From Pseudomonadota bacterium (GTDB lineage Bacteria > Myxococcota_A > UBA796 > GCA-2862545), in assembly GCA_005776945.1 (NCBI GenBank), contig SXOB01000006.1, positions 1-64,000 on the forward strand: 64,000 bases of DNA. Reading direction: 5' to 3'. Under the pieces are notes generated by a model. The model did no database searches. It saw nothing but the letters and a program-made list of their open reading frames with translations, and was not told the origin of the DNA. Shown here piece after piece: positions 17,417 to 26,650 of this stretch. How positions within the stretch are numbered: the stretch's first letter is position 1; every line of letters starts with the position of its first letter. The position numbers and the translations under genes are program-made.

Positions 17417-18541
17417 CTAACAGGCCGTGCGACCGTGGCGTAGACGGCGCAGGCGGGTCCCGACGGGGCGCCGGGCGCCACGCAACAACTCGCCGACCGT
17501 TCCCGCCAAATCAGCGGCGTCCGTGTTCCCGGCCGCCCAGCCCGCGTCGACAAGGGCCTGGATGACGCCCTGGTCCATCGACGCATCGCCGACCGCAGTG
17601 CCGACACACATCGTGCCTCTTGCACGGAGGTCCGCAGCCTTCCGAAGGGCAGAAGCACGCCCTGGACCGATGTCGAAATCGCTGATGACGACGACAAGGG
17701 TGCGGTCCGGCACCTCGACCAGGTTGTCGATGGCCTCCAGCGCGCGACCAAGATCGGTTCCACCGCCCAATTGCGCGGAAAACAGAACATCGACCGGGTC
17801 CGCGGCCCACTCGGACACGTCGACGACACGATCGTCCCAAAGGAGGAGCCGGACGTCGAGCGCAGGCACCCGGCACATCACCGACGCCAAGATGGCGCCC
17901 TCGACAAGCGCATCTGCCATACTGGCCGACTGATCCAATGCGACGATCACCCGGTGCCGGACGCCGCGCGCCGGTCGGAAACGGAGGTCCGCCGCCATGA
18001 GGCGACGCCCGTCCCAAAAGCGCAGCGACCGGGCCACCGTCGAGCGGAGGTCGATGGCGTGCGAGGACCCGTTGCGTGCCTGCTTGCCAGAAGCGGGGCG
18101 CCAGGCAAGCCGCTGCGTGAGTCGATCTTCGAGATCCTGTCGCAGGCTGGCCACGGCCCGCTCCACCAGCCGGCGTACTTCCCCGAGGACGGCGGGGGGT
18201 AACAGGGGCCGAAGGCGCAAGAGCGCCCTCGCGAGGTCCCATGTCGGCGTTGCTCGCCTCAGAACGTCGGGGTCCGAAGCCACTTCGAGCAACCCGTGCC
18301 GCTCCAGCGCGTCGCGCTCCAGCGCGAGTTGGGCGGCACTGGGAAACACATCGCGCACGAGCGCCAGCCAGGCCGGCACGCTGAGGTCCGCACGACCTTC
18401 TGGCCCGGTCGACGCCCCGGGCCGTGACCGTTCATAGAGCCATGCCAAGGCCGCATCGACCCGTTGGGTATCGCCGTCGAAGCCGTCCGCATCGGGTCCG
18501 CCGAGGACCAGCCTCCAGCGGGCATCTGCGTCGTTCGTCAC
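17417..18541 (-). CDS. VWA-domain protein of the MoxR/VWA-associated type
   Basis: A 374-residue protein starting at GTG 18541, which overlaps the decarboxylase stop (GTGA). The N-terminal half is helical and Arg-rich (WLALVRDVFPSAAQLALERD, LLRLRPLLPPAVLGEVRRLV). The C-terminal half is a von Willebrand A domain with an intact MIDAS (VIVALDQSASMADALV), plus DVLFSAQLGGGTDLGRALEAI and VVVISDFDIG. This arrangement closely recalls the VWA subunit found beside MoxR-type AAA ATPase, DUF5682, DUF5691 and SWIM genes in predicted conflict-type clusters. None of those partners is here, so the role is uncertain. Confidence 0.75.
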   Translation of the reverse strand: MTNDADARWRLVLGGPDADGFDGDTQRVDAALAWLYERSRPGASTGPEGRADLSVPAWLALVRDVFPSAAQLALERDALERHGLLEVASDPDVLRRATPTWDLARALLRLRPLLPPAVLGEVRRLVERAVASLRQDLEDRLTQRLAWRPASGKQARNGSSHAIDLRSTVARSLRFWDGRRLMAADLRFRPARGVRHRVIVALDQSASMADALVEGAILASVMCRVPALDVRLLLWDDRVVDVSEWAADPVDVLFSAQLGGGTDLGRALEAIDNLVEVPDRTLVVVISDFDIGPGRASALRKAADLRARGTMCVGTAVGDASMDQGVIQALVDAGWAAGNTDAADLAGTVGELLRGARRPVGTRLRRLRHGRTAC

Positions 18542-19776
18542 GACCAGAACGCCACGATGTCCTCGGGCCGCTCGCCCCGCCGCAGGAGGTTCCACCGGCC
18601 CCCTTGGTGGCCCCAGACCGGTGGCATCCCGCGCGAACAATGCCGGGACCATAGCCCCATGGCGTAGGCGCCAACGTCGCGGACAACGACGAGGTCCCCC
18701 TCCTCTACCCGAGGAAGGGGCATGGAAACGCCCAAGCGATCGCCTGAAAAGCACAACGGGCCGACGACGGTCGTTGGGCGCAGCGAACCCTCCTTCAAGG
18801 CACCCTGTTCGTCGAGAACGACGATTTCGTGGAACCACAGGTCGGGGCGCAGCGCGCGCCTCGGGAGAAGGTCCGCGCCGACGTGAAGGATGACCGCCGG
18901 TTCTCCGCCGACCTCTTTGATGCCAGCCACGCGCGACAACGCGAAGCCTGCTCCCGCGTGAATCCAGCGCCCAGGCTCCAGCCGGAGGGCCCAACCACGC
19001 GCATCGATTCCGAGGCACCGAATCGCGTCCGACCACGCGTCCAGGGCAAAGGGCGCATCGCCCGGCCGGTAGACCACAGGAAAGCCACCCCCAAGATCCA
19101 GGGAGGAAAGTCGGCCCCCGGCCCTTTCAATCGCGTCGCCAAGGGCCACCGCCGCTTCGGCGGCGTCGAGCAGCGAACGCATCGGCATCCCCTGGCTTCC
19201 CACATGCACATGGAGCGACTTGAGAAACGCGTGACGCCGGTACGCTTCGATGACGGAAGCGCGATGACGGCTCAGGTCGATGCCAAATTGGCTCGACGGC
19301 CCGGTCGTCGTGGTGTCCGGGATGGCACCGGGGGCCACGCCGGGATCGATGCGAAGCCCGACAAGGGCACGGCTCGTGTCGAGCTTCGACATCGCTTCCA
19401 ACTCGCCGAAGCGGTCGGCGTGAACGACGTGCCCTGCGGCCAGGGCGTCGACGAGTTCGGCGTGGGTTTTCGCCGGCCCATCGACGACGATCCTACCGGC
19501 CGAACAGCCCGCAGCGCGAGCAAGCGCCACTTCCTCGTGGCTGGCGCATTCGAGGCCCGTGCCACGATCAACGCAGTGGCGGAGCAACCCGACCAGGGGG
19601 TTCGCTTTGACGGCCACCGCGATGTCTGCGCCCGGCGCCGCCGTCGCGAGGCGCGTCAGCCTAGCGTCGACGGAATCGAGGTCGTGAACCAAGACGGCCC
19701 GCTCGACGGGGTCGACGGTCAGGACCCCAACAGCGAGTCTGGCCAAGGCCTCTCGATCGAGGCGCCCTTCGTCCAT
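18538..19776 (-). CDS. PLP-dependent decarboxylase, LysA/ornithine family
   Basis: A 412-residue alanine-racemase-fold enzyme. It has the PLP lysine motif AVAVKANPLVGLL (about residue 54), the HVHVGSQGMP strand, a glycine-rich phosphate loop LDLGGGFPVVY, and the second-subunit loop GPLCFSGDRLG in place of the usual GPxCESGD (Glu replaced by Phe). DVGAYAMGLWSRHCSRGMPP matches the family C-terminus. It could decarboxylate diaminopimelate, ornithine, arginine or a related carboxyl; the altered specificity loop prevents a firm choice. It heads the operon with the VWA protein and cyanophycinase and diverges from the fibre gene. Confidence 0.8.
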   Translation of the reverse strand: MDEGRLDREALARLAVGVLTVDPVERAVLVHDLDSVDARLTRLATAAPGADIAVAVKANPLVGLLRHCVDRGTGLECASHEEVALARAAGCSAGRIVVDGPAKTHAELVDALAAGHVVHADRFGELEAMSKLDTSRALVGLRIDPGVAPGAIPDTTTTGPSSQFGIDLSRHRASVIEAYRRHAFLKSLHVHVGSQGMPMRSLLDAAEAAVALGDAIERAGGRLSSLDLGGGFPVVYRPGDAPFALDAWSDAIRCLGIDARGWALRLEPGRWIHAGAGFALSRVAGIKEVGGEPAVILHVGADLLPRRALRPDLWFHEIVVLDEQGALKEGSLRPTTVVGPLCFSGDRLGVSMPLPRVEEGDLVVVRDVGAYAMGLWSRHCSRGMPPVWGHQGGRWNLLRRGERPEDIVAFWS

Positions 19777-19842
19777 GACGTCCGTCTAACGGCGGGCGCA
19801 GCGCGTACCGTGCCGCAAGTTAAACACGCCGCGAGGTGACGC

Positions 19843-21984
19843 ATGCGTTGGATCCCTATGGCCATTCTCTCGGCGGCTTGTGCCATCGAGCCTGCCGAGG
19901 GTTTCGGGACGCTGGAATACCGACTTTCTGAGGTCGAGGGCCGCGTGGACGACGTCGAGGGCGAGATCACCGGCGAGGGCTGCGAATGCGAGCCCGTCGA
20001 CGTGGACGCACTCAAGGCGGAAATCCTGGCAGAAGTCCTCGCGCAGGTCGGAACGGGTGGCGGTACGGACCCTCGCGTCGGCGCGATCGAACTGTTCCTC
20101 GGCGATCATCTGGGCGTCGATACGCTCGATTTGCTGCTGGCCGAGCGCGACGATCAGCTGGCTTCCCTCGATGTCCGAGTCGCGGAAGCCGAGCGCTTCC
20201 TGTCGCCCCACCTCGACGGCGCGGCCACGTTCGACAGCATTCTCGATGGCGTCACCGGCATCGACCCCGGCTACTGGGCCACAGTCGCCGACCTCACGGC
20301 GCTCGACGGCCGCGTTGGCGACATCGAAGCCGACTACACGGTGGCCTCAGACCTCGGTCCCTACGCCACGGACGCCGACCTGCTGGCGCTCGACAGCGTC
20401 TACGTCGACGTCTCCACCTACGCCGGCGACGCCGCCTCGCTTGACGGACGGGTCTCGTTCCTCGAATCGGATCACGTGAGTCTGGCCGACCTCGCCCCGC
20501 TCGCGACGACGGCCGCTGTCGATGCGGCCATCACCGGTTTGGCTGCGACCTACGCCACCGTCGCTGACGTCTCCGCGCTCAGCGGGATCTACGCCGCCGT
20601 CGGCGAGGTCACAGCCATCGACGCCCGCGTCGATGCGCTCGAAGTCACGGCGCTCGACGCCGCGGACCTGGTGCCCTACGCGACTACGGCCTCGTTGACT
20701 GCGGCCATCGACGGATTGGCCAGCGTCTACGAGACGATTGCCGCCCATGACGCCGACGTTCTTTTCGTCTCGGGTATCGACCTGACCGGGTACGCGAGCG
20801 CGATCGAACTGGACGCGCTTGAGGCCGACGTCGATGCCCGCGTCGGTGCCATCGAGTCCGACTACGCCACCGCGGGCGACCTCGCCGCCTATGCGACCGT
20901 CACGACGACGAATGCGCTCGACGCCCGACTCGACGTCATCGAGCCCGCCTATTTGGATGCCGCAGACCTCGCGCCGTACGCGCTCACCAGCACCGTCAAC
21001 GGCATCAACACACGCCTGATCATCGTCGAGGGCACCTACCTCGACGCCTCCGACCTCGCGCCGTACGCGACGACGTCTACCGTCAACGGCATCAACACTC
21101 GGCTGACCACCGTCGAGGGCGCCTACCTGGACGCCGCCGACCTCTCTACGTACGCCACCCTGACGGTCACGAACGCGCTTGACAGCCGGTTGGACGTCAT
21201 CGAGCCCGCCTACTTGGACGCCGCGGACCTCGCGCCGTACGCGACGACGGCCTTCGTCTCAAGCCAAATCTCTGGCCTTTCGGCCGTCTATGAGACGAAG
21301 ACTGCGCACCAGAACGACGTTGATACGATCGTGGGCCTCATCACCACCGACTACGTCAGCGTGATCGACCTGGGGACCACGCTCGACGCCTATGCGACGC
21401 TCGGCGACCTTGGCGGCTACGCCACCGTCACAGATCTGCTGGATTACGCCGAGTTGACCGATCTGGCCGACTATGCGCTGCTCGCGGACCTGGACCCCTA
21501 CGTCACGGTCGTCGATCTCGCCGCCTACGCGACCACCGCGTCCGTGAGCGACGCCCTGGCCAACTACGAGACCATCAGCGCTCACGCCATCGACACCAAC
21601 GCCCTGGACAACCGTGTCGATGACCTGGAAGCCGCCGCGCTTACGCCAGCCGAAGAGGTCTTGCTGACCGACCTGTCGGGCGTCGTGCAGCGGATCGGCA
21701 GTGACGTGATGTTCGAAGGGGTCAACCTCCACATCCGCAACGGCGCTGGCGACACGATCGTCGGCGACGGGACCGGGAACCTCATCCTTGGGTACAACCT
21801 GGACACGGCGGACACCCGGTCGGGCAGCCACAACCTCGTCATCGGCGACGGCCACACGTACATCGGTTCGGCCGGCATCGTCACCGGCTCCGACAGCAAC
21901 CTGCTCCATGACTACGGCAGCGTGATCGGCGGCGACGGCGATTCCACAACTGTGCCCTACGACGTCGTTCTGGGCGCACCGTGA
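19843..21984 (+). CDS. Repetitive fibre-like surface protein with head-type C-terminus
   Basis: A 713-residue protein. LSAAC at residues 9-13 could be a weak lipobox. Residues about 55-600 are low-complexity Asp/Ala/Leu/Tyr-rich repeats. In the best-kept part (about residues 365-455) the period is exactly 29 residues with the pattern YLDAADLAPYATT, then RLTTVEG, suggesting a trimeric coiled-coil or beta-rich stalk. The C-terminal about 95 residues (VNLHIRNGAG, GNLILGYN, GSHNLVIGDGHTY, GIVTGSDSN) match the left-handed beta-roll type head seen in many environmental bacterial surface proteins. GTGA overlap links it to the next gene. Likely a secreted or anchored fibre. Confidence 0.6.
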   Translation: MRWIPMAILSAACAIEPAEGFGTLEYRLSEVEGRVDDVEGEITGEGCECEPVDVDALKAEILAEVLAQVGTGGGTDPRVGAIELFLGDHLGVDTLDLLLAERDDQLASLDVRVAEAERFLSPHLDGAATFDSILDGVTGIDPGYWATVADLTALDGRVGDIEADYTVASDLGPYATDADLLALDSVYVDVSTYAGDAASLDGRVSFLESDHVSLADLAPLATTAAVDAAITGLAATYATVADVSALSGIYAAVGEVTAIDARVDALEVTALDAADLVPYATTASLTAAIDGLASVYETIAAHDADVLFVSGIDLTGYASAIELDALEADVDARVGAIESDYATAGDLAAYATVTTTNALDARLDVIEPAYLDAADLAPYALTSTVNGINTRLIIVEGTYLDASDLAPYATTSTVNGINTRLTTVEGAYLDAADLSTYATLTVTNALDSRLDVIEPAYLDAADLAPYATTAFVSSQISGLSAVYETKTAHQNDVDTIVGLITTDYVSVIDLGTTLDAYATLGDLGGYATVTDLLDYAELTDLADYALLADLDPYVTVVDLAAYATTASVSDALANYETISAHAIDTNALDNRVDDLEAAALTPAEEVLLTDLSGVVQRIGSDVMFEGVNLHIRNGAGDTIVGDGTGNLILGYNLDTADTRSGSHNLVIGDGHTYIGSAGIVTGSDSNLLHDYGSVIGGDGDSTTVPYDVVLGAP
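20860..21262 (+). repeat. Tandem 87-bp coding repeats
   Basis: Within the fibre-like gene, successive units encode 29 residues each, beginning near YLDA(A/S)DL and ending just before the next such motif. At least four consecutive units keep the period. The DNA copies are similar but not identical, so they are an older expansion under protein-level constraint. Confidence 0.7.
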
Positions 21985-22883
21985 TTCTCGCCTTTGCCCT
22001 CCTCCACGAAGCCAGCGCCGCCGATGCGTGCGGCGCGCGCGACGCGGCTGCGGAAGCCGCGCAAGTCGAGGCGGTGCTTGCCGCTCCGATCCCGACCTTC
22101 CTGGCCGGAGTCACCGGCCTCGCGAAGCTGCGGGAGACGTTGCGCTGCCAAAGCTGGTACTTCGTAGAACACGCCCAACGGTCCGCCACGACGGTCGAGG
22201 CCGCGCGATTGCATCAGGTTGCAGGCATCGTCGCCTTCGTGGACAGCACCGACAAGGCGACGCCAGGACCGGGCGCAGCGCATTTCTGCGTCGCCCAGGC
22301 GATTGACCCCGACCTCGTGCTCGAGGGACTCCTGCCCTACCACCCCATGGAAGGCTGGTGGTACGCCGAGTGCGCGGCCGCTGAGCCGCATCCGCTTGGG
22401 GGGCTGGCCCACGTCGACGGCCGAGAATCGCAGGTCGTGCCAGGCGCCACCGCCCTTCGCCCGTACCTGTTGCAATCTCAGCGCACGAACGGGAAATGGG
22501 CAGCGTCGGTGCTCGTCCCCTTGGGCGACGCGGTCCCTGACGTGCCGCTGCGGCCATTGCCCGTCGTGGTCGATCTTGGCGCCGTTGGATCCACCGTCGA
22601 GACCGTTGCCGAAGTCACGCCTGAGGCTCGAAGCAAGAACGGCGGGGGCACCGTCCTCTCCTGGGCCCTGACGGGTGCCGGTGCTGGGCTTGCGACCACG
22701 GGCGGCGTCTTCATCTACCAGGCGACCGTGGTGAGTCCGGCACAAAACAGCCCGTTGATGGACCAGGCAGCCTGGGACGCCTACCGCGAAGGCCAGTTGG
22801 AGCCCCACCGCGACCTTGGCGCGGTGCTGCTCGGGGCCGGCGTGGCCGCATTGGGCGCGGGCCTCGTCACCTTCGCGTTCTAG
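21981..22883 (+). CDS. Exported protein with C-terminal membrane segments
   Basis: A 300-residue protein starting at GTG 21981, which overlaps the fibre gene stop (GTGA). It has an N-terminal signal-like stretch (MILAFALLHEASAADA), several Cys residues in the first 120 residues that could form disulfides, and two hydrophobic Gly/Ala-rich segments near the C-terminus (about 223-245 and 280-300). I do not recognise a family. Tight coupling with the fibre protein suggests a partner role in its export, anchoring or assembly; this is inference only. It converges on rel with 17 bp between them. Confidence 0.6.
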   Translation: MILAFALLHEASAADACGARDAAAEAAQVEAVLAAPIPTFLAGVTGLAKLRETLRCQSWYFVEHAQRSATTVEAARLHQVAGIVAFVDSTDKATPGPGAAHFCVAQAIDPDLVLEGLLPYHPMEGWWYAECAAAEPHPLGGLAHVDGRESQVVPGATALRPYLLQSQRTNGKWAASVLVPLGDAVPDVPLRPLPVVVDLGAVGSTVETVAEVTPEARSKNGGGTVLSWALTGAGAGLATTGGVFIYQATVVSPAQNSPLMDQAAWDAYREGQLEPHRDLGAVLLGAGVAALGAGLVTFAF

Positions 22884-22900
22884 CCAGCGCCGGGTTGAAT

Positions 22901-25042
22901 CTAGCCACCGACACGCTGCACGACCTCCACCCCTTGGATTCGCTTCAGAGCGTCGTCGAGTCGCGCCAGCTCCGTGGCATCGCGAACCGCAACGCGCAGG
23001 CGAATCACCGCATGCGGGCCACGAGTGTCGTCCGTGTTCAGATGCTCAATGTCAAGCCCGTGCGCTTCGACGGCCCCGGTGATCGCAGCCAACAGCCCCT
23101 TGCGGTTGTCGCCCGTGACACGGAGGTCGACGCTCTGGCGCGACGCACCGCCCTCCTCTACCCAAACGACCTCCAGCAGGCGGTCCGCCTCCGCCTGTTG
23201 CAGTTGAGCACAACCCGCGCGATGCACCGTGATGCCTGTGTGCAGCGTGACGTAGCCTACGACGGCTTCTCCGGGGACGGGCTGACAACAGCGCGCGAAA
23301 CGAACGGCGATGTCGTCGTTGCGCGAAATGCGAACGGGGCTCGACGAGCGCGGCTTGGGCCGAAGCCGACCCACAAATCGTGCAAAGGCCGACTCGGGTG
23401 CGGGCGCCGACTCGGGCACAATCGCCCGAGCGACGATGCTTGGCGGAGTATGGCCCGTCGCCACCTCGAGGAGCAACGCCTCGAGGTCCTTTTGGCGATG
23501 GTCGGCCAAATAGGCGGCGATGCGCTCTTCCTGGTGGGCGCGCTCGAGCGACCATCCGAGTCGGCGCAACTCGGCTTCGAGCATGTCTCGGCCGATGCGC
23601 TGCAGCGCCTCGGATTCCTGGTCCCGCAAGAACTTGCGGATCTTGGCCCGGGCCCGCTCGGTCCGAGCCACTGCCTCCCAATCCCGGCTCGGTCGCTGTT
23701 CCCGGTCTGTGACGACCTCGCACACGTCGCCGGTGTGCAGCTCGTGGCGGATACTGACGTACCGGCCGTTGACCCGAGCGCCTTGGCACCGGTGACCCAA
23801 TTCGGTGTGGATGGCGTAGGCGTAGTCCAGCACGGTAGCGCCGATGGGCAGCCGGCGCAGGTCGCCCTTTGGCGTCTCCACGATGACGTCGTCACCGCCT
23901 CCCAACTCGGCCCGAACGAGCTCGCGAAATTCGCCTGCGTCGCTGGCGCCCTGAGCGGCCTCGATCAGCTCTCTGAGGCGTGAGACTCGCCCGATTTCTT
24001 CGACCGAAACAGCGAGGCGGCCTTCCTTGTAGCGCCAATGCGCCGCGATGCCCGCCTCGGCGAGCCGGTCCATTTCCTGGCTTCGGATCTGAATCTCGAC
24101 GCGGCGCCCTTCGGGTCCGACGATCGTGGTGTGAATGGACTGGTAGCCGTTGGGCTTGGGGTGCCCGATGTAGTCCTTGAGCCGGCCCTCGACCGCGCTG
24201 TAGGCGCCGTGAACCCGGGCCAAGGCCAGGTAGCAAGCGTCCCGGTCCGCCACGATGACGCGGAACGCGAGCAAGTCCGGCAGCCGTTCAATGGACTGCC
24301 CCTTGGCGGCCATCTTTCGCACAATCCCCGCGACGTGTTTGGCCCGGCCGATCACTTCGCAGGGGATTCCGTCCGCGGCCATCGTCTCCCGCAACGCGTC
24401 AGTGGTGCGCTCGATGTAGGCCGCGCGGTCAGGTTGGGTCGCGTCCAGCCATGTCCGCACCTCGGCGGTGGCCTCCGGCTCGAGCACCGCAATGCAATGG
24501 TCCTCGAGCTCCGCTCGCCATTGACCAAGGCCCAGTCGATTGGCAAACGGCACGAAGACGTCCATCGTCTCCCGCGCGATCTCGATTTGTTTGTCGCGCC
24601 GATGCCCGTCGAGCGTCGACATGTTGTGCAGCCGGTCGGCGAGCTTCACGAGCAGCACGCGCGGATCGCGGCTCATTGCAAGCATCAACTTCCGAAAATT
24701 CTCAGCGCTGGCGACCTCTTTGCTGCGGAACTGCAGCTTCCCGATCTTGGTCACGCCAGTGACGAGACTGGTGATCACGGGCCCGACCGCAGCCACCATG
24801 TCCTGAGGCGGCATCGGATGGTCTTCCAACGCGTCGTGCAGCAGACCCGTGGCAATGGTCTCCAGGTCCATCCGAATGTCGGCGAGCATGGCGGCCACCG
24901 CCAACGGGTGCTCGATGTAGTCGCCCCCCGTCTTGCGAACCTGGCCCTTGTGTGCCTGGGCCGCCAATGCGTAGGCGGATGTAAGCACCCGGACGTCCGC
25001 GTCCGGCGCGTAGCTCCGAACCCGGTCGATGATGTCCTGCAA
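22901..25042 (-). CDS. rel: Bifunctional (p)ppGpp synthetase/hydrolase Rel/SpoT
   Basis: A 713-residue RSH protein. The N-terminal HD hydrolase is intact (LLHDALEDHP, about 67-76, and KLADRLHNMSTL, about 136). The synthetase domain has LLAFRVIVADRDACYLAL, HPKPNGYQSIHTTI and VEIQIRSQEMDRLAEAGIAA. It continues into a TGS domain (about 385-450) and a C-terminal ACT domain (about 640-713). The intact HD motif argues for a bifunctional long RSH. It is the last gene of yicC-gmk-rel; rpoZ, often between gmk and spoT, is absent from the 91-bp gap. Confidence 0.95.
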   Translation of the reverse strand: MQDIIDRVRSYAPDADVRVLTSAYALAAQAHKGQVRKTGGDYIEHPLAVAAMLADIRMDLETIATGLLHDALEDHPMPPQDMVAAVGPVITSLVTGVTKIGKLQFRSKEVASAENFRKLMLAMSRDPRVLLVKLADRLHNMSTLDGHRRDKQIEIARETMDVFVPFANRLGLGQWRAELEDHCIAVLEPEATAEVRTWLDATQPDRAAYIERTTDALRETMAADGIPCEVIGRAKHVAGIVRKMAAKGQSIERLPDLLAFRVIVADRDACYLALARVHGAYSAVEGRLKDYIGHPKPNGYQSIHTTIVGPEGRRVEIQIRSQEMDRLAEAGIAAHWRYKEGRLAVSVEEIGRVSRLRELIEAAQGASDAGEFRELVRAELGGGDDVIVETPKGDLRRLPIGATVLDYAYAIHTELGHRCQGARVNGRYVSIRHELHTGDVCEVVTDREQRPSRDWEAVARTERARAKIRKFLRDQESEALQRIGRDMLEAELRRLGWSLERAHQEERIAAYLADHRQKDLEALLLEVATGHTPPSIVARAIVPESAPAPESAFARFVGRLRPKPRSSSPVRISRNDDIAVRFARCCQPVPGEAVVGYVTLHTGITVHRAGCAQLQQAEADRLLEVVWVEEGGASRQSVDLRVTGDNRKGLLAAITGAVEAHGLDIEHLNTDDTRGPHAVIRLRVAVRDATELARLDDALKRIQGVEVVQRVGG

Positions 25043-25133
25043 GCGGGTCAGAGGTCGTCTCCTGGCCGTGTTCTACCTCACGGATGGCACACCGCGGGCG
25101 GCGATTTCGAGGGTCTGTTGCCGTGTCAACCCT

Positions 25134-25778
25134 TCAGCTGCTGTCCGCCATCCGAGCGACCCGGTCTGCAGTCACCGCCTGCCTGCCCCTCCGATGCAAC
25201 TCGGCGAGCACGATGCCAAGCAGAACGGCCTGCGCGGTCTCGAGGTGGTCGTTGACGAGCAAGTACTCGAATTCAGGTGCTCCTTTGAGCTGTTCTTGGG
25301 CCATCTTCATCCGCCTGTCGATGACGTCTGCCGATTCCGTGCCTCGCGCCTCAAGTCTGCGGCGCAGGTCTTGCGGCGACGGCGGACACACGAAAATCGT
25401 GACGGCCTCGGCCAGCGAGGATTTGACCTGCCGCGCGCCCTGGACGTCGATGTCGAGCAAGACGCTCTGGCCTCGCTCCAACGCCGACAACACGGACTCG
25501 CGCGGCGTGCCATAGCGATGGTGGTAGACGTCGGCGTGTTCGAGGAGCGCGTTGTCGGCCACCAGCCGATCAAACGTCGTGTCATCTACAAAACGGTAGT
25601 GGTGGCCATCCACCTCGTGGGCCCTTGGCGCGCGCGTCGTCGCCGATACGCCAAAGACCAAGTCGACGCCGGACGCCATGATGTGGGCCACGAGCGTCGA
25701 CTTGCCGGTCCCCGATGGACCTGTGAGAACAAACAACGCGCCCCGGTCCGGGCGCGAAAGGCGAAGCAGGCGGTTCAT
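25134..25778 (-). CDS. gmk: Guanylate kinase
   Basis: A 214-residue protein phosphorylating GMP to GDP. The P-loop reads FVLTGPSGTGKSTLVAHIM (about residues 16-34). GMP-site residues appear in VSATTRAPRAHEVDGHHYRFV and in LLEHADVYHHRYGTP, and LLDIDVQGARQV follows. ATG 25778 overlaps the yicC stop (ATGA). Location between yicC and rel is common across proteobacteria and ties guanine nucleotide supply to (p)ppGpp metabolism. Confidence 0.97.
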   Translation of the reverse strand: MNRLLRLSRPDRGALFVLTGPSGTGKSTLVAHIMASGVDLVFGVSATTRAPRAHEVDGHHYRFVDDTTFDRLVADNALLEHADVYHHRYGTPRESVLSALERGQSVLLDIDVQGARQVKSSLAEAVTIFVCPPSPQDLRRRLEARGTESADVIDRRMKMAQEQLKGAPEFEYLLVNDHLETAQAVLLGIVLAELHRRGRQAVTADRVARMADSS

Positions 25779-26629
25779 AGGACGTTGGCCGCTTGTTCGC
25801 GCAGCCGTTCGAGCTGCGTCTTGAGCTCGACGACCGCGGAAGACAGAACGACATCAACGGATTTGTTGCCCAACGTCGTCACTTCTCGGCCCACTTCCAC
25901 CGCCAGGAACTCCACCCGTCGCCCAACGGCGCCTCCATTCGTCAGCGTTTTCCGCAGATGGCCAAGATGAACGGACAAACGGTCCAATTCTTCGGTGACA
26001 TCCGCCTTATCCGCCAGCAGCGCTGCTTCAATCTGGCGGCGGGCCGGGTCCAATTCGACGCCGACGTCGGCCAACCGTTGGGCCAAGCGCAACCCGACCC
26101 GCTGGCGCTGACCGACCGCCGCGCCACGCGCTTGGACAACCCCGGCGTCCAGCTCGTCGAGCACCGCGCCAAGCGCGCCAGCGAGGCCCTCTCCTTCCCT
26201 CAGGCGCATGTCTTCGACCGCCGATACGGCGCTGGAGACGGCTTCGTCGAGCAAATCCACCTCACCGTCCCCGACGGCCACGTCGTCGGCGCGAAGGACC
26301 CCGGGCAATTGGATGAGGGCGTCGAGGGTGAGCGCCTTGCCCGTCTCGGCTTCCAGCGCGCCCAATTCCCCTGCAAACTGCCGAAGGCGGGCCCCGTCGA
26401 GTTGGACGGGGGCTGCGGGCCCTTGACGTCGCACCACAACCTCCCAACGGCCGCGCACGGCGATGGGCTCCACTCGCGCGATCACCCGCCGTTCCCAAGC
26501 GGCCCATGCGGAGGGCAGCCGCACGGCGACGTCGAGGAACCTATGGTTCACAGCGCGGATTTCGGCCGTTGCCCACACGCCGTCCTGCGACGCCGTGCCG
26601 CGCCCGAAACCGGTCATCGACCGAAGCAT
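25775..26629 (-). CDS. yicC: YicC/YloC family endoribonuclease
   Basis: A 284-residue protein opening with MLRSMTGFGRG, the family hallmark, followed by EIRAVNHRFLDVAVRLP. The conserved C-terminal part includes DRLSVHLGHLRKTLTNGGAVGRR, EFLAVEVGREVTTLGNKS and AVVELKTQLERLREQAANVL. Members have been shown to be endoribonucleases acting on small RNA or mRNA. It stands 21 bp downstream of the second glycosyltransferase gene and is coupled to gmk. Confidence 0.95.
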   Translation of the reverse strand: MLRSMTGFGRGTASQDGVWATAEIRAVNHRFLDVAVRLPSAWAAWERRVIARVEPIAVRGRWEVVVRRQGPAAPVQLDGARLRQFAGELGALEAETGKALTLDALIQLPGVLRADDVAVGDGEVDLLDEAVSSAVSAVEDMRLREGEGLAGALGAVLDELDAGVVQARGAAVGQRQRVGLRLAQRLADVGVELDPARRQIEAALLADKADVTEELDRLSVHLGHLRKTLTNGGAVGRRVEFLAVEVGREVTTLGNKSVDVVLSSAVVELKTQLERLREQAANVL

Positions 26630-26650
26630 CTGCCGGTATATCTCGGGGCC

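Noticed and set aside
25043-25133. Possible small rpoZ gene between gmk and rel.
   Set aside because: The gap is 91 bp and no frame shows omega-subunit sequence; it is too short for rpoZ.
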